Source: Roseiarcus sp963784805 (lineage in GTDB: Bacteria > Pseudomonadota > Alphaproteobacteria > Rhizobiales > Beijerinckiaceae). Taken from it: a stretch of DNA of 64,000 nucleotides. Both the position numbers and the translations under genes were made by a program. Numbering within the stretch: the stretch's first letter is position 1; each line of letters opens with the position of its first letter. Positions 17,428 to 25,670 of the stretch are shown piece after piece. Location: assembly GCA_963784805.1 (NCBI GenBank), contig CAWASR010000008.1, positions 496,001 through 560,000 on the forward strand, given 5' to 3'. The notes beneath the pieces are model-generated. The model was given only the letters and a program-made list of their open reading frames with translations. It did no database searches and was not told where the DNA came from.

Positions 17428-18018
17428 ATGATGGACGCCAAGACGAATTCCTCGGTCGCCGACGCCGGGCCGGCGGCCGAGGTCGGCGCGAGGCCGGTCG
17501 TCGTGCGCGCCTCGCGCGACGGCGACGTGGCGGCGATGCTCGCGATCTACCTGCATCACATTCGCCGCGGCGTCGATCCGGACGTCGCCGGCGAGTTCGA
17601 GACCCCGGACGCCGAAGACCTCAAGCGCCGGCGCAAGACGATGCACAGGCGCAAGATGCCTCATATCGTCGCCGAGGAACGGGGCGCGGTCGTCGGCTAC
17701 GCCTACGCGGTTCCGTTCCGCAAGCGGCCCGCCTATCGCTACACGGTCAAGCATTCGATCTATGTCCACAACGATCATCTTCGCCGCGGCGTCGGCCGGC
17801 GGCTGATGGCGGCTCTGATCGACGCCTGCGCCGCGGAGGGCTTCCGGCAGATGATCGGCTATGTCGACGCCGCCAACCGCGCCTCGCTGGCGCTGCACGA
17901 GAAGTTCGGATTCCGCCAGGTCGGCTATCTGCCCTCGATCGGCTACAAGTTCGGCCATTGGACCGACAGCGTGATGGTGCAGCGCTCGCTCGGACCCGGC
18001 GAGACGGAGGCGCCTTAG
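17428..18018 (+). CDS. GNAT acetyltransferase, phosphinothricin-acetyltransferase-like
   Basis: GNAT-fold N-acetyltransferase of about 196 residues, close in style to the Pat/Bar group. The acceptor side has AMLAIYLHHIRRGV near the start, the beta-4 strand reads YTVKHSIYVHNDHLRRGVGR, and the acetyl-CoA loop is LRRGVGRRLMAAL. The closing part (YVDAANRASLALHEKFGFRQ) is typical. The frame also opens at 17395, inside the decarboxylase end; ATGs at 17428 and 17431 are as good, and the conserved domain begins about 25 residues later, so the start is uncertain. Following a polyamine-forming decarboxylase, it might acetylate a polyamine, but this is only inference. Confidence 0.82.
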   Translation: MMDAKTNSSVADAGPAAEVGARPVVVRASRDGDVAAMLAIYLHHIRRGVDPDVAGEFETPDAEDLKRRRKTMHRRKMPHIVAEERGAVVGYAYAVPFRKRPAYRYTVKHSIYVHNDHLRRGVGRRLMAALIDACAAEGFRQMIGYVDAANRASLALHEKFGFRQVGYLPSIGYKFGHWTDSVMVQRSLGPGETEAP

Positions 18019-18032
18019 GACCTGAGCGTCGA

Positions 18033-19769
18033 TCACGGCGCCGCCTTCTCCGTCATCAGAACGGCCAGATCCGCGGCCCTCGCGGCGCTTCGCGCCTTGA
18101 CGCTGGCGTCCCGTCCGCCCGCTTCGACCTCATGGGCCGGCAGATCGTCGGCGGCGAACCCCGCCCGGTCGTACACTTCCTCCGACATCAGCACTTCGCA
18201 GCCGAGGCTCTTGGTCAGGTCCTGAAGCCGCGCCGCGACGTTGACCGGATCTCCGATCACCGTGAACTGCGCGTGGCGCTCGTAACCGATTTCGCCCGCG
18301 ATGGTCATGCCGGCGTGGATGCCGATCCCGAAGCGAATCGGTTCGAGCAATCCATAGGCGAGGGCCTCGTTGAGCGTTTCGATATTGGCGGCGATGGTCG
18401 AACTCGCGTCGATCGCCGCCCGGCACGCGTCCTCCGGGCGAACCTTCAGGCCGAACAGCGCCAACAGCCCGTCGCCCAGAATCTGGTTGGGCTCGCCGCC
18501 GGCCGCGACCACCGCTTTGCTGACGGCGTTGAGGAACTGATTGATGACGAAGACAGTATCGAACGGCAGGCTCCCCTCCGCCAGCCTGCTCGATCCGCGC
18601 ATGTCGACGAACATGATGACGAGGTAGCGCTCGTCTCCCGACCGCGCCGGCCAGCCTTGGTTGACGTCCGCTGCTGTCGTGTCCGGGGGAAGCATGGGCA
18701 CGAACGCGATATCGCGCGTCGGGCGCAACTGGCAGGCGAGCCGGACGCCGACGCCCGCGCCCACGCGCTCGAGCACCGCCTGCTCGGCGGCGCTGATCGA
18801 CGGAAGCCCGGCGAGGTCGCCGAGAATGCGGATACGGCAGGTGGAGCAGCGGCCGCGCCCCCCGCAGACGTGGGCGTGCGGGATATTGTTGCGCAGGCTC
18901 GCCTCGAGCACGCTCAACCCCCGAGGCGCGCGGATCGCGCGGTCGGGATAGGTCAATTTGATCGAGCCGACGCGTCGCTCGCGCCAACGGCGAAGCGTCC
19001 GGGCGAGGATCGTGGCGGCGAAGGTTGCGGCGAGAACGGCGAGCGTGTCGTTGCGATAGCGCAGAAGGGCGGCGTTCTGAGCCGCAGTCCCGAAGCGCTC
19101 GGGCGTCAAGTGGCGCGCCCGCCAAAGAGGGTCCTGGACCAATTGCAGGATGTGCCGACCGCCCTGGTAATAGCCGAGCAGGGCCAGCGCCGGCAGAAGA
19201 ACGGCGAACGACAGCAGCAAATTCTTCGCGCGGGGATAGAACGGCTTCAGGCGCAGCCAGGAATGGACGCCGATGCAGCCGTGAACCCAGACGATGATCA
19301 GGAGCCACGTCTGCAGGACCCCGGACAATGGAGAGCGGACCCAGAACCCTAACAGCGCCTCGGCGTAGCCCTTGTCGGTCCCGAACAGGCTTGCCGCGAC
19401 CCGTGTTCCGATCACGTGGTCGGCCAGCAGAAACGGTATCGTGAGGCCGAGCGCGAGCTGGGACGCCTCGATGCGCGTCCAACGGAAATCGCGCCGCTCG
19501 TAGAGGGCCCAGAACCCCAGGCTCATATGGGTCAGCAGCGAAGCATAGAGGATGACCGCGCCCGGCGCCGACTGCCAAATTCCTTTCTGGATCTCGAGGC
19601 CGTTCTCCATCGCCTCGAGCGAAATGTTGCCGAGCGCGTGATTGGCGAAATGCAGCGTCGCATAGGCGAACAGGACGAGGCCGGCCGCGAGCCGGACTTG
19701 TCGAACGCTCGGCGTTCGCGCGGCCCTTGGATGCGAGGGCTTCGAAGGGCCTTTCGCCACCTGCGACAT
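18033..19769 (-). CDS. Membrane [2Fe-2S] class III nucleotide cyclase
   Basis: A 578-residue signalling protein. Residues 25-255 form about six membrane helices with many histidines (40, 44, 81, 118, 163, 169, 206), which could bind heme b. Residues 267-360 are a ferredoxin domain with cluster ligands Cys302, Cys308, Cys311 and Cys346. Residues 380-540 are a class III cyclase with metal Asp389 (FVDMRGSSR) and Asp433 (LGDGLLALFG), and GDPVNVAARL at 506-515. The layout matches redox-regulated CyaC-type cyclases described in Sinorhizobium, whose anchor responds to quinones. The ATG at 19769 follows GGCGAGG, and the longer upstream frame is GC-driven. It likely turns the redox state of the respiratory pool into cAMP. 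Confidence 0.88.
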   Translation of the reverse strand: MSQVAKGPSKPSHPRAARTPSVRQVRLAAGLVLFAYATLHFANHALGNISLEAMENGLEIQKGIWQSAPGAVILYASLLTHMSLGFWALYERRDFRWTRIEASQLALGLTIPFLLADHVIGTRVAASLFGTDKGYAEALLGFWVRSPLSGVLQTWLLIIVWVHGCIGVHSWLRLKPFYPRAKNLLLSFAVLLPALALLGYYQGGRHILQLVQDPLWRARHLTPERFGTAAQNAALLRYRNDTLAVLAATFAATILARTLRRWRERRVGSIKLTYPDRAIRAPRGLSVLEASLRNNIPHAHVCGGRGRCSTCRIRILGDLAGLPSISAAEQAVLERVGAGVGVRLACQLRPTRDIAFVPMLPPDTTAADVNQGWPARSGDERYLVIMFVDMRGSSRLAEGSLPFDTVFVINQFLNAVSKAVVAAGGEPNQILGDGLLALFGLKVRPEDACRAAIDASSTIAANIETLNEALAYGLLEPIRFGIGIHAGMTIAGEIGYERHAQFTVIGDPVNVAARLQDLTKSLGCEVLMSEEVYDRAGFAADDLPAHEVEAGGRDASVKARSAARAADLAVLMTEKAAP

Positions 19770-20008
19770 CGGGCCTCGCCGAATCCGCCTAAGACATTCG
19801 CGTCCGGGCGACGCGGCCGAATGCGTTGGGTCTCGGGAGCGAAGCCCTCCTGCCTGCCGACCGTCCCAAAATTGCTGCGTATTCTGAATCCGATAGATCA
19901 ATCCGGCGCCGTTCACAACCGTCAAGCCGATCGGCGCCCCGGCTTGTCGTGGGGGCGCTCGTTTGAAGGCGAAGCCGCGCGCCCGGCGCCGACGGCGATC
20001 GCGCGCGG

Positions 20009-20038
20009 TTGACAAAGATAACAAAACCAGTATTGTTT
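20009..20038 (+). promoter_or_regulatory. Promoter and operator of the rrf2-type gene
   Basis: A consensus -35 box TTGACA (20009-20014) and a -10-like TATTGT (20031-20036) are 16 bp apart. The dyad TAACAAAACCAGTATTGTTT (20019-20038) covers the spacer and the -10 box. The ATG of the regulator is at 20044, about where transcription should start, and there is no ribosome site, so the mRNA may be leaderless. A near-copy of the dyad lies before the next gene. Confidence 0.75.
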
Positions 20039-20043
20039 CTCTT

Positions 20044-20454
20044 ATGGCGGCCAATTCCCTCCTTGCCGGCGCGGCGCAAATCCTTTGCTTCATCGCCTAT
20101 CGCGGCGCCAAGGGCGCGACCTCGACCAATATCGCGCGCAGCCTCAAGACCAATCCTGTCTTCGTCCGCCGCATCCTGAAGGACCTCGAGCGGCATGGGC
20201 TGGTCGAGATCCGGTCCGGCCGCCACGGCGGGGTGGCGCTGCTTCGCGCTCCGGACGACATCACGCTCAGGGACATTCATCGAGCCGTCGGCGGCGGCGG
20301 ACTGTTCGCGCTTCGTGCGCAGGGCAATCCGCGCTGCGTGATCAATGAAGCGTTGAAGAAGCTGCTGCCGCCGGTTTTTGCCGCCGCCAGCGACGCCGTG
20401 GAGCTTAGTCTCGGGCAGACGAAACTATCGGCTCTGCTGGATAAGATCGCCTAA
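20044..20454 (+). CDS. Rrf2-family transcriptional repressor
   Basis: A 136-residue winged-helix regulator of the Rrf2 family. The N-terminus AANSLLAGAAQILCFIAYRG and the helix-turn-helix TSTNIARSLKTNPVFVRRIL are characteristic, followed by the wing IRSGRHGGVALLR. Only Cys15 and Cys98 are present, so the three-cysteine cluster site of IscR or NsrR is missing; it is closer to YwnA-like members. The ATG at 20044 matches the family start, and an upstream frame opening at 19963 lies beyond the promoter. Twin dyads at its own promoter and upstream of the MFS gene suggest that it represses both. The signal is unknown. Confidence 0.88.
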   Translation: MAANSLLAGAAQILCFIAYRGAKGATSTNIARSLKTNPVFVRRILKDLERHGLVEIRSGRHGGVALLRAPDDITLRDIHRAVGGGGLFALRAQGNPRCVINEALKKLLPPVFAAASDAVELSLGQTKLSALLDKIA

Positions 20455-20470
20455 GATCGGGTCGTTAACA

Positions 20471-20490
20471 TAACGAAACCAGTTTTGTTT
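20471..20490 (+). promoter_or_regulatory. Second Rrf2 operator, upstream of the MFS gene
   Basis: TAACGAAACCAGTTTTGTTT differs from the operator of the regulator gene at two of 20 positions, and both copies are followed by CT. It lies between the regulator stop and an AAGGAG ribosome site. A TTAACA just upstream may be the -35 box. Confidence 0.75.
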
Positions 20491-20507
20491 CTTAAGGAGA
20501 CATGGGC

Positions 20508-21971
20508 ATGACGCGTCTCGGTTCCCTCCGCGGTTTCGCCGCCTCGGCGGTCGTCGCCTCCGAGGCGCTTCCGGCGCCGGCGCCGCATGTCTCCGGCGCG
20601 GCGCTCCGGGCGCGCGCTACGCCGCCGGGGCAGATTCTCGCGATCGCCTGCGCCGGCATCGTGCTCGCCAATCTCGACTTGTTCATCGTCAATGTGGCGC
20701 TTCCGGACATCTCGCGCGATTTCGGCGGGCCGAGCCTCGAGCGGCTGTCCTGGATCTTGAACGGCTATGCGATCGTCTACGCGGCGTTGCTGGTGTTCTT
20801 TGGGCGTCTTGCCGAGCGGTTTCGCCGCAACGCCAGCTTCCTTCTCGGCGTCGCGATCTTCACCATCGCTTCGGGCGCTTGCGCGATCGCCGGCTCGGTC
20901 GAGGCGCTGATCCTCTTTCGCATTGCGCAGGCGGTCGGCGCGGCGCTCCTGACTCCGACCTCGCTCGGTCTCATCCTGGCGTCCTATCCGCCGGACCGGC
21001 GCGGCGGGGCGGTGAGGACCTGGACGGCCGTCGGCGGCTTCGCCGCGGCCCTCGGGCCGCTGGTCGGCGGACTGCTGGTGACGGCGAGCTGGCGCTGGGT
21101 CTTCCTCGTCAATCTGCCGATCGGCGCGGCCGCGCTGGCGCTCGGCTGGTTGAAGCTGCCGGACATCGCCGGACATGACGTCGCGCCGCCCGATCCGTTC
21201 GCCGCGGCCCTGGTGACGCTGGGCGTGGCGGCGCTGACGTTCGGGATCGTCAAGCTCGGCGGCTGGGGCTGGAGTTCGTCGGGCGTTTGGGCCTCTTTCG
21301 CCGCGGCCTCGATCTTTCTCGCGAGCTTCGTCGCGCATTGCCTGCGCTCGCGCGACCCGTTCGTCGATCCTGCCCTGTTCCGCATCCCCGCCTTCAGCGG
21401 CGCGGCGCTGGCGATGGCGCCCTACGCCGCCGCGTTCGGCGCCATGCTGCTTTCGATAGTTCTGTGGGAGCAGGCGGCATGGGGATGGACCGGACTCCAG
21501 ATCGGTCTGGCGCTGGCGCCTGGCCCGTTGATGGTTCCCGTGACCTCGCTGCTGCTGGCGGGCCGGCTGATCGCGCGCTTCGGCGCGGCCGGCGTCGTCG
21601 CGCTCGGAATCGTCGCCTTCAGCCTGAGCATCGTCCTGTTTGCGACGCAGACCGGGCTTCACCCCGATCCGGCGCCGCTGCTCGCGCGGACGATGCTGAT
21701 GGGCTTCGCCGTCGGGCTGACGCTGCCGACGCTGATGGGCGTCAGCGCGGCGTCGCTGCCGCCGTCCTCCTTCGCCACCGGCTCCGGCGTCATCAACATG
21801 ATCCGGCAGACGGCGATGGCCGTCGGAGTGGCGCTCGTCATCGCATTCATCGGTTCGCCGCAGAGCGCGACCGGGCGGCTTCACGCCTTCCAGCAGGCAT
21901 GGTGGGCGATGGCGGCGATCGCGGCGGCGGGTCTCCTGCCGCTGCCGCTCCTGTTCCGCCGCAAGGGCTGA
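20508..21971 (+). CDS. MFS drug exporter, DHA2 (EmrB/QacA) type
   Basis: Inner-membrane proton-driven exporter, about 487 residues with 14 predicted helices, the count typical of the DHA2 group. Helix 1 holds ANLDLFIVNVALPDISRDFG, the loop between helices 2 and 3 is FFGRLAERFRRN, and motif C is in AVGGFAAALGPLVGGLLV. The ATG at 20508 is eight bases from AAGGAG, and the ATG at 20502 is too close to it. The gene directly follows the Rrf2 repressor and carries its operator, so induction by a substrate sensed by the repressor is likely. A frame on the opposite strand across this gene is a GC shadow. Confidence 0.92.
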   Translation: MTRLGSLRGFAASAVVASEALPAPAPHVSGAALRARATPPGQILAIACAGIVLANLDLFIVNVALPDISRDFGGPSLERLSWILNGYAIVYAALLVFFGRLAERFRRNASFLLGVAIFTIASGACAIAGSVEALILFRIAQAVGAALLTPTSLGLILASYPPDRRGGAVRTWTAVGGFAAALGPLVGGLLVTASWRWVFLVNLPIGAAALALGWLKLPDIAGHDVAPPDPFAAALVTLGVAALTFGIVKLGGWGWSSSGVWASFAAASIFLASFVAHCLRSRDPFVDPALFRIPAFSGAALAMAPYAAAFGAMLLSIVLWEQAAWGWTGLQIGLALAPGPLMVPVTSLLLAGRLIARFGAAGVVALGIVAFSLSIVLFATQTGLHPDPAPLLARTMLMGFAVGLTLPTLMGVSAASLPPSSFATGSGVINMIRQTAMAVGVALVIAFIGSPQSATGRLHAFQQAWWAMAAIAAAGLLPLPLLFRRKG

Positions 21972-22115
21972 TGGCTGGCGACGTGGTCGGCGCGCCGAAT
22001 GAAGAGTTACTGGCTGGGTTGCGCCGACATCCGCTGGCGGAAGGGTTCGCCGCGACTTATGATCGATCCTGCGCGCGAGTCGCCGGAACCGCGCTCGCAG
22101 CAGGGGGCTTTGGCG

Positions 22116-22928
22116 ATGTCCGAAACCGACAAGATTTTCGGAGGACCGATTCCGGACATCTATGACGCCTATCTCGTGCCGCTCATCTTCGAGGTCTATG
22201 CGTCCGATCTCGCGCGCCGGGTCGCGCAACAGGACCCGGCGCATGTTCTGGAGACAGCGGCCGGCAGCGGCGTCGTCACGCGCGCGCTGGCCCCGCTTCT
22301 CAGCAGGAGCGCCCGCTATGTCGTCAGCGACCTCAACCAACCCATGCTCGCCAGAGCCGAAAGCCGGCATGACCCGGATGAGCGCCTCGTTTGGCTGCAG
22401 GCGGACGCCCTGGACCTTCCATTCGAAGACGATAGCTTTGACGCGGTTTGCTGCCAATTCGGCGCGATGTTCTTTCCGGACCGGATCGCCGGCTACCGGG
22501 AAGCGCGCCGCGTCATCAAGCCCGGCGGCCGTTTTCTGTTCAACGTCTGGGATCGCATCGAGACGAACGACTTCGCTCGCATCGTGACGGACGCCGTCGG
22601 CGCGATCTTTCCCGACGATCCGCCCAGGTTCCTCGCCCGGACGCCGCACGGGTATCACGATGTCGAGACGATCGGCGCCGAATTGCGGGCGGCCGGCTTT
22701 TCCGCCATCGAGGTCGTGACGCTTCAAGAGAGAAGCGACGCGCCAAACGCCCGTGATCCGGCAATCGCTTACTGCCAGGGCACGCCATTGCGCAACGAGA
22801 TCGAAGCGCGTGACCCGGCAGCTCTGGAGGCCGCCACTCTCCGCGCCGCCGAGGCGATCGCGGAGGCGTACGGAGAAGGGCCGATTTCCGGAAAGATCCA
22901 GGGTCACGTCATCGTTGCGCGAGCCTAG
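22116..22928 (+). CDS. Class I SAM-dependent methyltransferase
   Basis: A 270-residue methyltransferase of the UbiE/Methyltransf_11 type. The SAM-binding motif I is VLETAAGSGVVTRALAP, the acidic strand is YVVSDLNQPMLARAE, and motif II is the SFDAVCCQFGAMFFPD segment, followed by VIKPGGRFLFNVWD. The ATG at 22116 follows CAGGGGG and begins MSETDKIFGGPIPDIYDAYL, a start common in this group. Substrate is unknown. It is in the same direction as the MFS gene, 144 bases downstream, with no visible operator of its own. Confidence 0.87.
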   Translation: MSETDKIFGGPIPDIYDAYLVPLIFEVYASDLARRVAQQDPAHVLETAAGSGVVTRALAPLLSRSARYVVSDLNQPMLARAESRHDPDERLVWLQADALDLPFEDDSFDAVCCQFGAMFFPDRIAGYREARRVIKPGGRFLFNVWDRIETNDFARIVTDAVGAIFPDDPPRFLARTPHGYHDVETIGAELRAAGFSAIEVVTLQERSDAPNARDPAIAYCQGTPLRNEIEARDPAALEAATLRAAEAIAEAYGEGPISGKIQGHVIVARA

Positions 22929-23030
22929 CGGTTCTCCTCGGCAACGTTTCCGATCCCGAGTCCCCGCAGGTCCGGAACGTGTATGGTGGATCTGCGCAGC
23001 GCCGCCCAGCACTGAGCCGGAGCCAGTCCG

Positions 23031-23867
23031 ATGCAGCTTTCGATCAGGTCCGTCGAGCCGGCAGGCGCGCCGGAGGCCCGGGGGCCCAACCATAAAGCGC
23101 GACTGGTCATTCGCCCCGAGAACGTGGCGGAGCAGAGCCCGTTCCTGCTGATGGCCGAGGACTGGTTCGCCCCGCCGGCCGGCTTTCCGACCCACCCGCA
23201 CCGGGGCATCGAAACGGTGACCTTCGTCGTCGCCGGGGAGTTGCTGCACGGCGATCACACCGGGGGCTCCGGGCGGCTCAGCGCGGGCGACGCCCAGTTC
23301 ATGACCGCCGGCGGCGGAATCATGCACAGCGAAATGCCGGGGCCGCAAGGCGTGCGGACGCTGCAGCTTTGGCTCAACCTCCCCGCCAGGCTGAAGCGCG
23401 TCCCGGCGCGCTACCAGAACGTGCTTCAGCCGGACGCGCCGGCCTATCGGCGGCCCGGCGTCGAGGCGCGCGTCTATGCCGGCCGGCTCGGCGAGATCGC
23501 GGCTCCGCACGGATCGACCTGGCCGCTGACGATGTTCGATCTGACGCTTGAAGCCGGCGCGACGTTCGACGCGCCCGTACCGGCCGGCGAGCGCGCGTTC
23601 GCCTATGTTCTCGAAGGCGAGGCGGCGCTCGGGCGTGAGAGAAGCGCCGCGAGCGCCGGGGAGGTCGCCTGGGCGATCCCCGCTTCAGGCGGCGAGGGGG
23701 AAGACGCGCTGAGCGTGACGGCGACCAAACCCGCCCGCCTTCTCGTCTATGCGAGCCCGATCATCGACGAGCCGGTGGCGATGGGCGGACCGTTCGTCAT
23801 GAACACGAGGGAAGAGATTGCCGAAGCGTTCGCCGATCTGAGGGCGGGGCGGCTGATCCAATCGTAA
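23031..23867 (+). CDS. Pirin family protein
   Basis: A 278-residue bicupin of the pirin family. The N-terminal cupin shows the metal site His55 and His57 (THPHRGIETV), His99 and Glu101 (GGGIMHSEMP). Members with this site can act as quercetin 2,3-dioxygenases or as redox-sensitive cofactors; the sequence does not choose between these. Its C-terminal cupin includes ERAFAYVLEGEA and the closing GGPFVMNTREEIAEAFAD, typical of the family. It is cytoplasmic with no signal peptide. It is 102 bases downstream of the methyltransferase gene. Confidence 0.92.
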   Translation: MQLSIRSVEPAGAPEARGPNHKARLVIRPENVAEQSPFLLMAEDWFAPPAGFPTHPHRGIETVTFVVAGELLHGDHTGGSGRLSAGDAQFMTAGGGIMHSEMPGPQGVRTLQLWLNLPARLKRVPARYQNVLQPDAPAYRRPGVEARVYAGRLGEIAAPHGSTWPLTMFDLTLEAGATFDAPVPAGERAFAYVLEGEAALGRERSAASAGEVAWAIPASGGEGEDALSVTATKPARLLVYASPIIDEPVAMGGPFVMNTREEIAEAFADLRAGRLIQS

Positions 23868-23925
23868 CCGGGCGCGCGCTTAAGAGGCGCCGTCGCTGAC
23901 AATCACCAAAAGGAGAACGCCGAAG

Positions 23926-24663
23926 ATGTGCGACGCATGTGGATTTTCGGGCGCGCAACACGCGCGATTCCTCGCCCGGCGCGAGGCGCTGTCGCTTGGC
24001 CTCGGTCTTGCCGCGACGCTCGCCGCGCCGTTCGGCGCATTCGCGAAAACGGACAAGCCGCCGAAGCCCCAGAACGTGCTGACGCCCGACGAGGCGCTGG
24101 CGCGTCTGAAGGAGGGCAACGCGCGCTATGTCAGCGGCGTCGCCAAGCGCCACGATTTTGTCGCCGAGCGCGAGGCTCTGGTCGGCGGGCAGAACCCATA
24201 CGCGGGGATATTGAGCTGCGCCGACTCGCGCATCGCGCCGGAATACGCCTTCAACTCCGGGCGCGGCGACCTGTTCGTCTGCCGCGTCGCCGGCAATTTC
24301 GTCAACCCCGACAATCTCGCGAGCTTCGAATATTCGGTCGAGGTCCTCAAGACGCCGCTGATCCTGGTGCTGGGGCACGACGCCTGCGGCGCGATCAACG
24401 CGACCATCGCCTCGATCAGGGACAAGTCGACGCTGCCCGGACACCTGCCCTCCCTCGTCGCCGCGCTGACGCCCGCGGTCGAAGCCGTCGCCAACGCGCC
24501 GGGCGACCTGCTTGTCAATGCGACCAACGAGAACGTTCGCCGAAACGTCGAGGCCTTGAAGACCGCGACGCCGATCCTCAGCGCGGCGATCAGCGAAAAG
24601 CGGCTCCTGGTCGTCGGCGGGGTCTACCGCCTGGCGAGCGGGCGGGTCGAAATGATCGCGTGA
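23926..24663 (+). CDS. Exported beta-class carbonic anhydrase
   Basis: A 245-residue beta-carbonic anhydrase that converts carbon dioxide and bicarbonate. The zinc site is Cys98 (SCADSR, with the Asp100-Arg102 dyad), His151 and Cys154 (GHDACGA). Before the domain, residues 18-41 read RREALSLGLGLAATLAAPFG with AFA-K, which looks like a signal peptide with a twin-arginine pair, so the enzyme is probably exported to the periplasm. Two cysteines at 2 and 5 precede it. A periplasmic beta enzyme fits folding before export by Tat, but the twin-arginine motif is imperfect. An AAAAGGAG lies upstream of the start. Confidence 0.9.
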   Translation: MCDACGFSGAQHARFLARREALSLGLGLAATLAAPFGAFAKTDKPPKPQNVLTPDEALARLKEGNARYVSGVAKRHDFVAEREALVGGQNPYAGILSCADSRIAPEYAFNSGRGDLFVCRVAGNFVNPDNLASFEYSVEVLKTPLILVLGHDACGAINATIASIRDKSTLPGHLPSLVAALTPAVEAVANAPGDLLVNATNENVRRNVEALKTATPILSAAISEKRLLVVGGVYRLASGRVEMIA

Positions 24664-24776
24664 GGGGGCGCTCAGCAATGAGCGTAGCTTCCGCGATCCC
24701 TCCTTTGCCATTTTGTTCAGCCATGCGACGTCCTCCTGTGAGGTCTAGGGCGATGTCGCGGGCTCGATGTCAAAAA

Positions 24777-24798
24777 GGTAAAGACGGGCGTGTCACCG
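24777..24798 (+). repeat. Solitary REP element
   Basis: The 22-base unit starts GGTAAAGACGGGCGTG and ends TCACCG. It is identical to the unit just after the broken transposase at 27378-27399 and is the inverse of the unit before it at 26648-26668. It is an imperfect palindrome (GGT to ACC). It lies in a 362-base gap that otherwise holds no gene. Confidence 0.75.
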
Positions 24799-24846
24799 GA
24801 ATACGAAGCTCCTCGCGCGTACGCTCCGGCGCGAATAATTTCCCCA

Positions 24847-24924
24847 TTGGGATGCTCCCTGCAGGCCGCCGGCGCCAACCGAAAGCCCGCCTTCCTGTTG
24901 CGATTCAGGCAGGGTGCATCCCAA
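24847..24924. repeat. Inverted repeat, possible hairpin or mini-element
   Basis: TTGGGATGCTCCCTGC (24847-24862) and GCAGGGTGCATCCCAA (24909-24924) pair at 15 of 16 positions around 46 bases. It lies between the carbonic anhydrase and the 2H phosphoesterase genes. No T-run follows, so a short mobile relic is as likely as a terminator. Confidence 0.5.
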
Positions 24925-25025
24925 CCCCTTTTCCAGCAAACTTAGGCCTTCACCCGCAACGTATGGTCGGCCCTTGCTTTCTGATAGTGTGATATCTGAT
25001 AGGACCATGGCGCGGATCAACCACT

Positions 25026-25670
25026 ATGCCGAACCCAGAGATCATAGCAATCGACATCCTGCTCGAACCCGATGCGCGTATGCTTGCGCGCGCGGAGAGC
25101 AACAACTCGCGGCTTCGTGAGGCGTTTCCGGACGGCTTCGCACTCGATGCCGAACACCGGCCGCACATCACGCTGTTGCAATGTTTCATTGCTGCTGAGG
25201 ACTTGAAAGCGCTTTGCAAAGCAGCTGGCGATGTGATCCGGAACGCGAACGTGACGACCATGGAACTGCGTGCTGTTCGCTATGGCTATACGCCGGGCCC
25301 GGGCATGGGGATCGCTGGAATTTGGGCTGAAGCCACGCCGGAACTTTTGAAGCTCCAGGCGGACGTGGTCGCCACCGCCGCGCCGTTCATGGCGCCGACC
25401 GCGACGATCGACGCGTTCACCGCCGGCCATGCAAACCCGGCGTTCGACGCGGCCTTGATCGACTATGTTTCGCGATTCGTGGGTAACAACGTGGGCGCGA
25501 ACTTCGACCCTCACGTCAGCACAGGCGTCGCTGCGACAGACTATCTCGACCGAATGCTCGCGGAGCCCTTCGCGCCGTTCGCCTTCGCGCCCGCGAGCGC
25601 CGCCGTCTACCAGCTTGGACCGTTCGGAACCGCCGCTCGGCTCCTGAAGCGCTGGGAGACGGCCGGGTGA
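25026..25670 (+). CDS. 2H phosphoesterase (2'-5' RNA ligase-like)
   Basis: A 214-residue protein with the two motifs of the 2H superfamily: HIT at His47 (EHRPHITLLQC) and HVS at His163 (FDPHVSTGVA), about 115 residues apart. Members open cyclic phosphates on RNA ends or nucleotides, or ligate RNA in vitro. Lack of a signal peptide places it in the cytoplasm. Its stop overlaps the ATG of the HAD phosphatase gene (TGATG), which implies translational coupling. The pair could act in sequence: ring opening, then phosphate removal. That is inference. I see no RNA gene beside it. Confidence 0.8.
   Translation: MPNPEIIAIDILLEPDARMLARAESNNSRLREAFPDGFALDAEHRPHITLLQCFIAAEDLKALCKAAGDVIRNANVTTMELRAVRYGYTPGPGMGIAGIWAEATPELLKLQADVVATAAPFMAPTATIDAFTAGHANPAFDAALIDYVSRFVGNNVGANFDPHVSTGVAATDYLDRMLAEPFAPFAFAPASAAVYQLGPFGTAARLLKRWETAG

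Noticed and set aside
18033..20093. A longer start for the redox cyclase at 20093.
   Set aside because: The extra 108 residues are arginine-rich, run antisense through the Rrf2 promoter and lack conservation; the ATG at 19769 has a ribosome site.
20451..23510. A 1019-residue open frame on the minus strand across the MFS, methyltransferase and pirin genes.
   Set aside because: It is arginine/glutamate-rich with no domain, and it is antisense to three well-supported genes. High GC leaves such frames open.
24980..25002. Direct repeat TCTGATAG twice just before the 2H phosphoesterase gene.
   Set aside because: Only 8 bases long and 7 bases apart; could be chance in an AT-richer leader.
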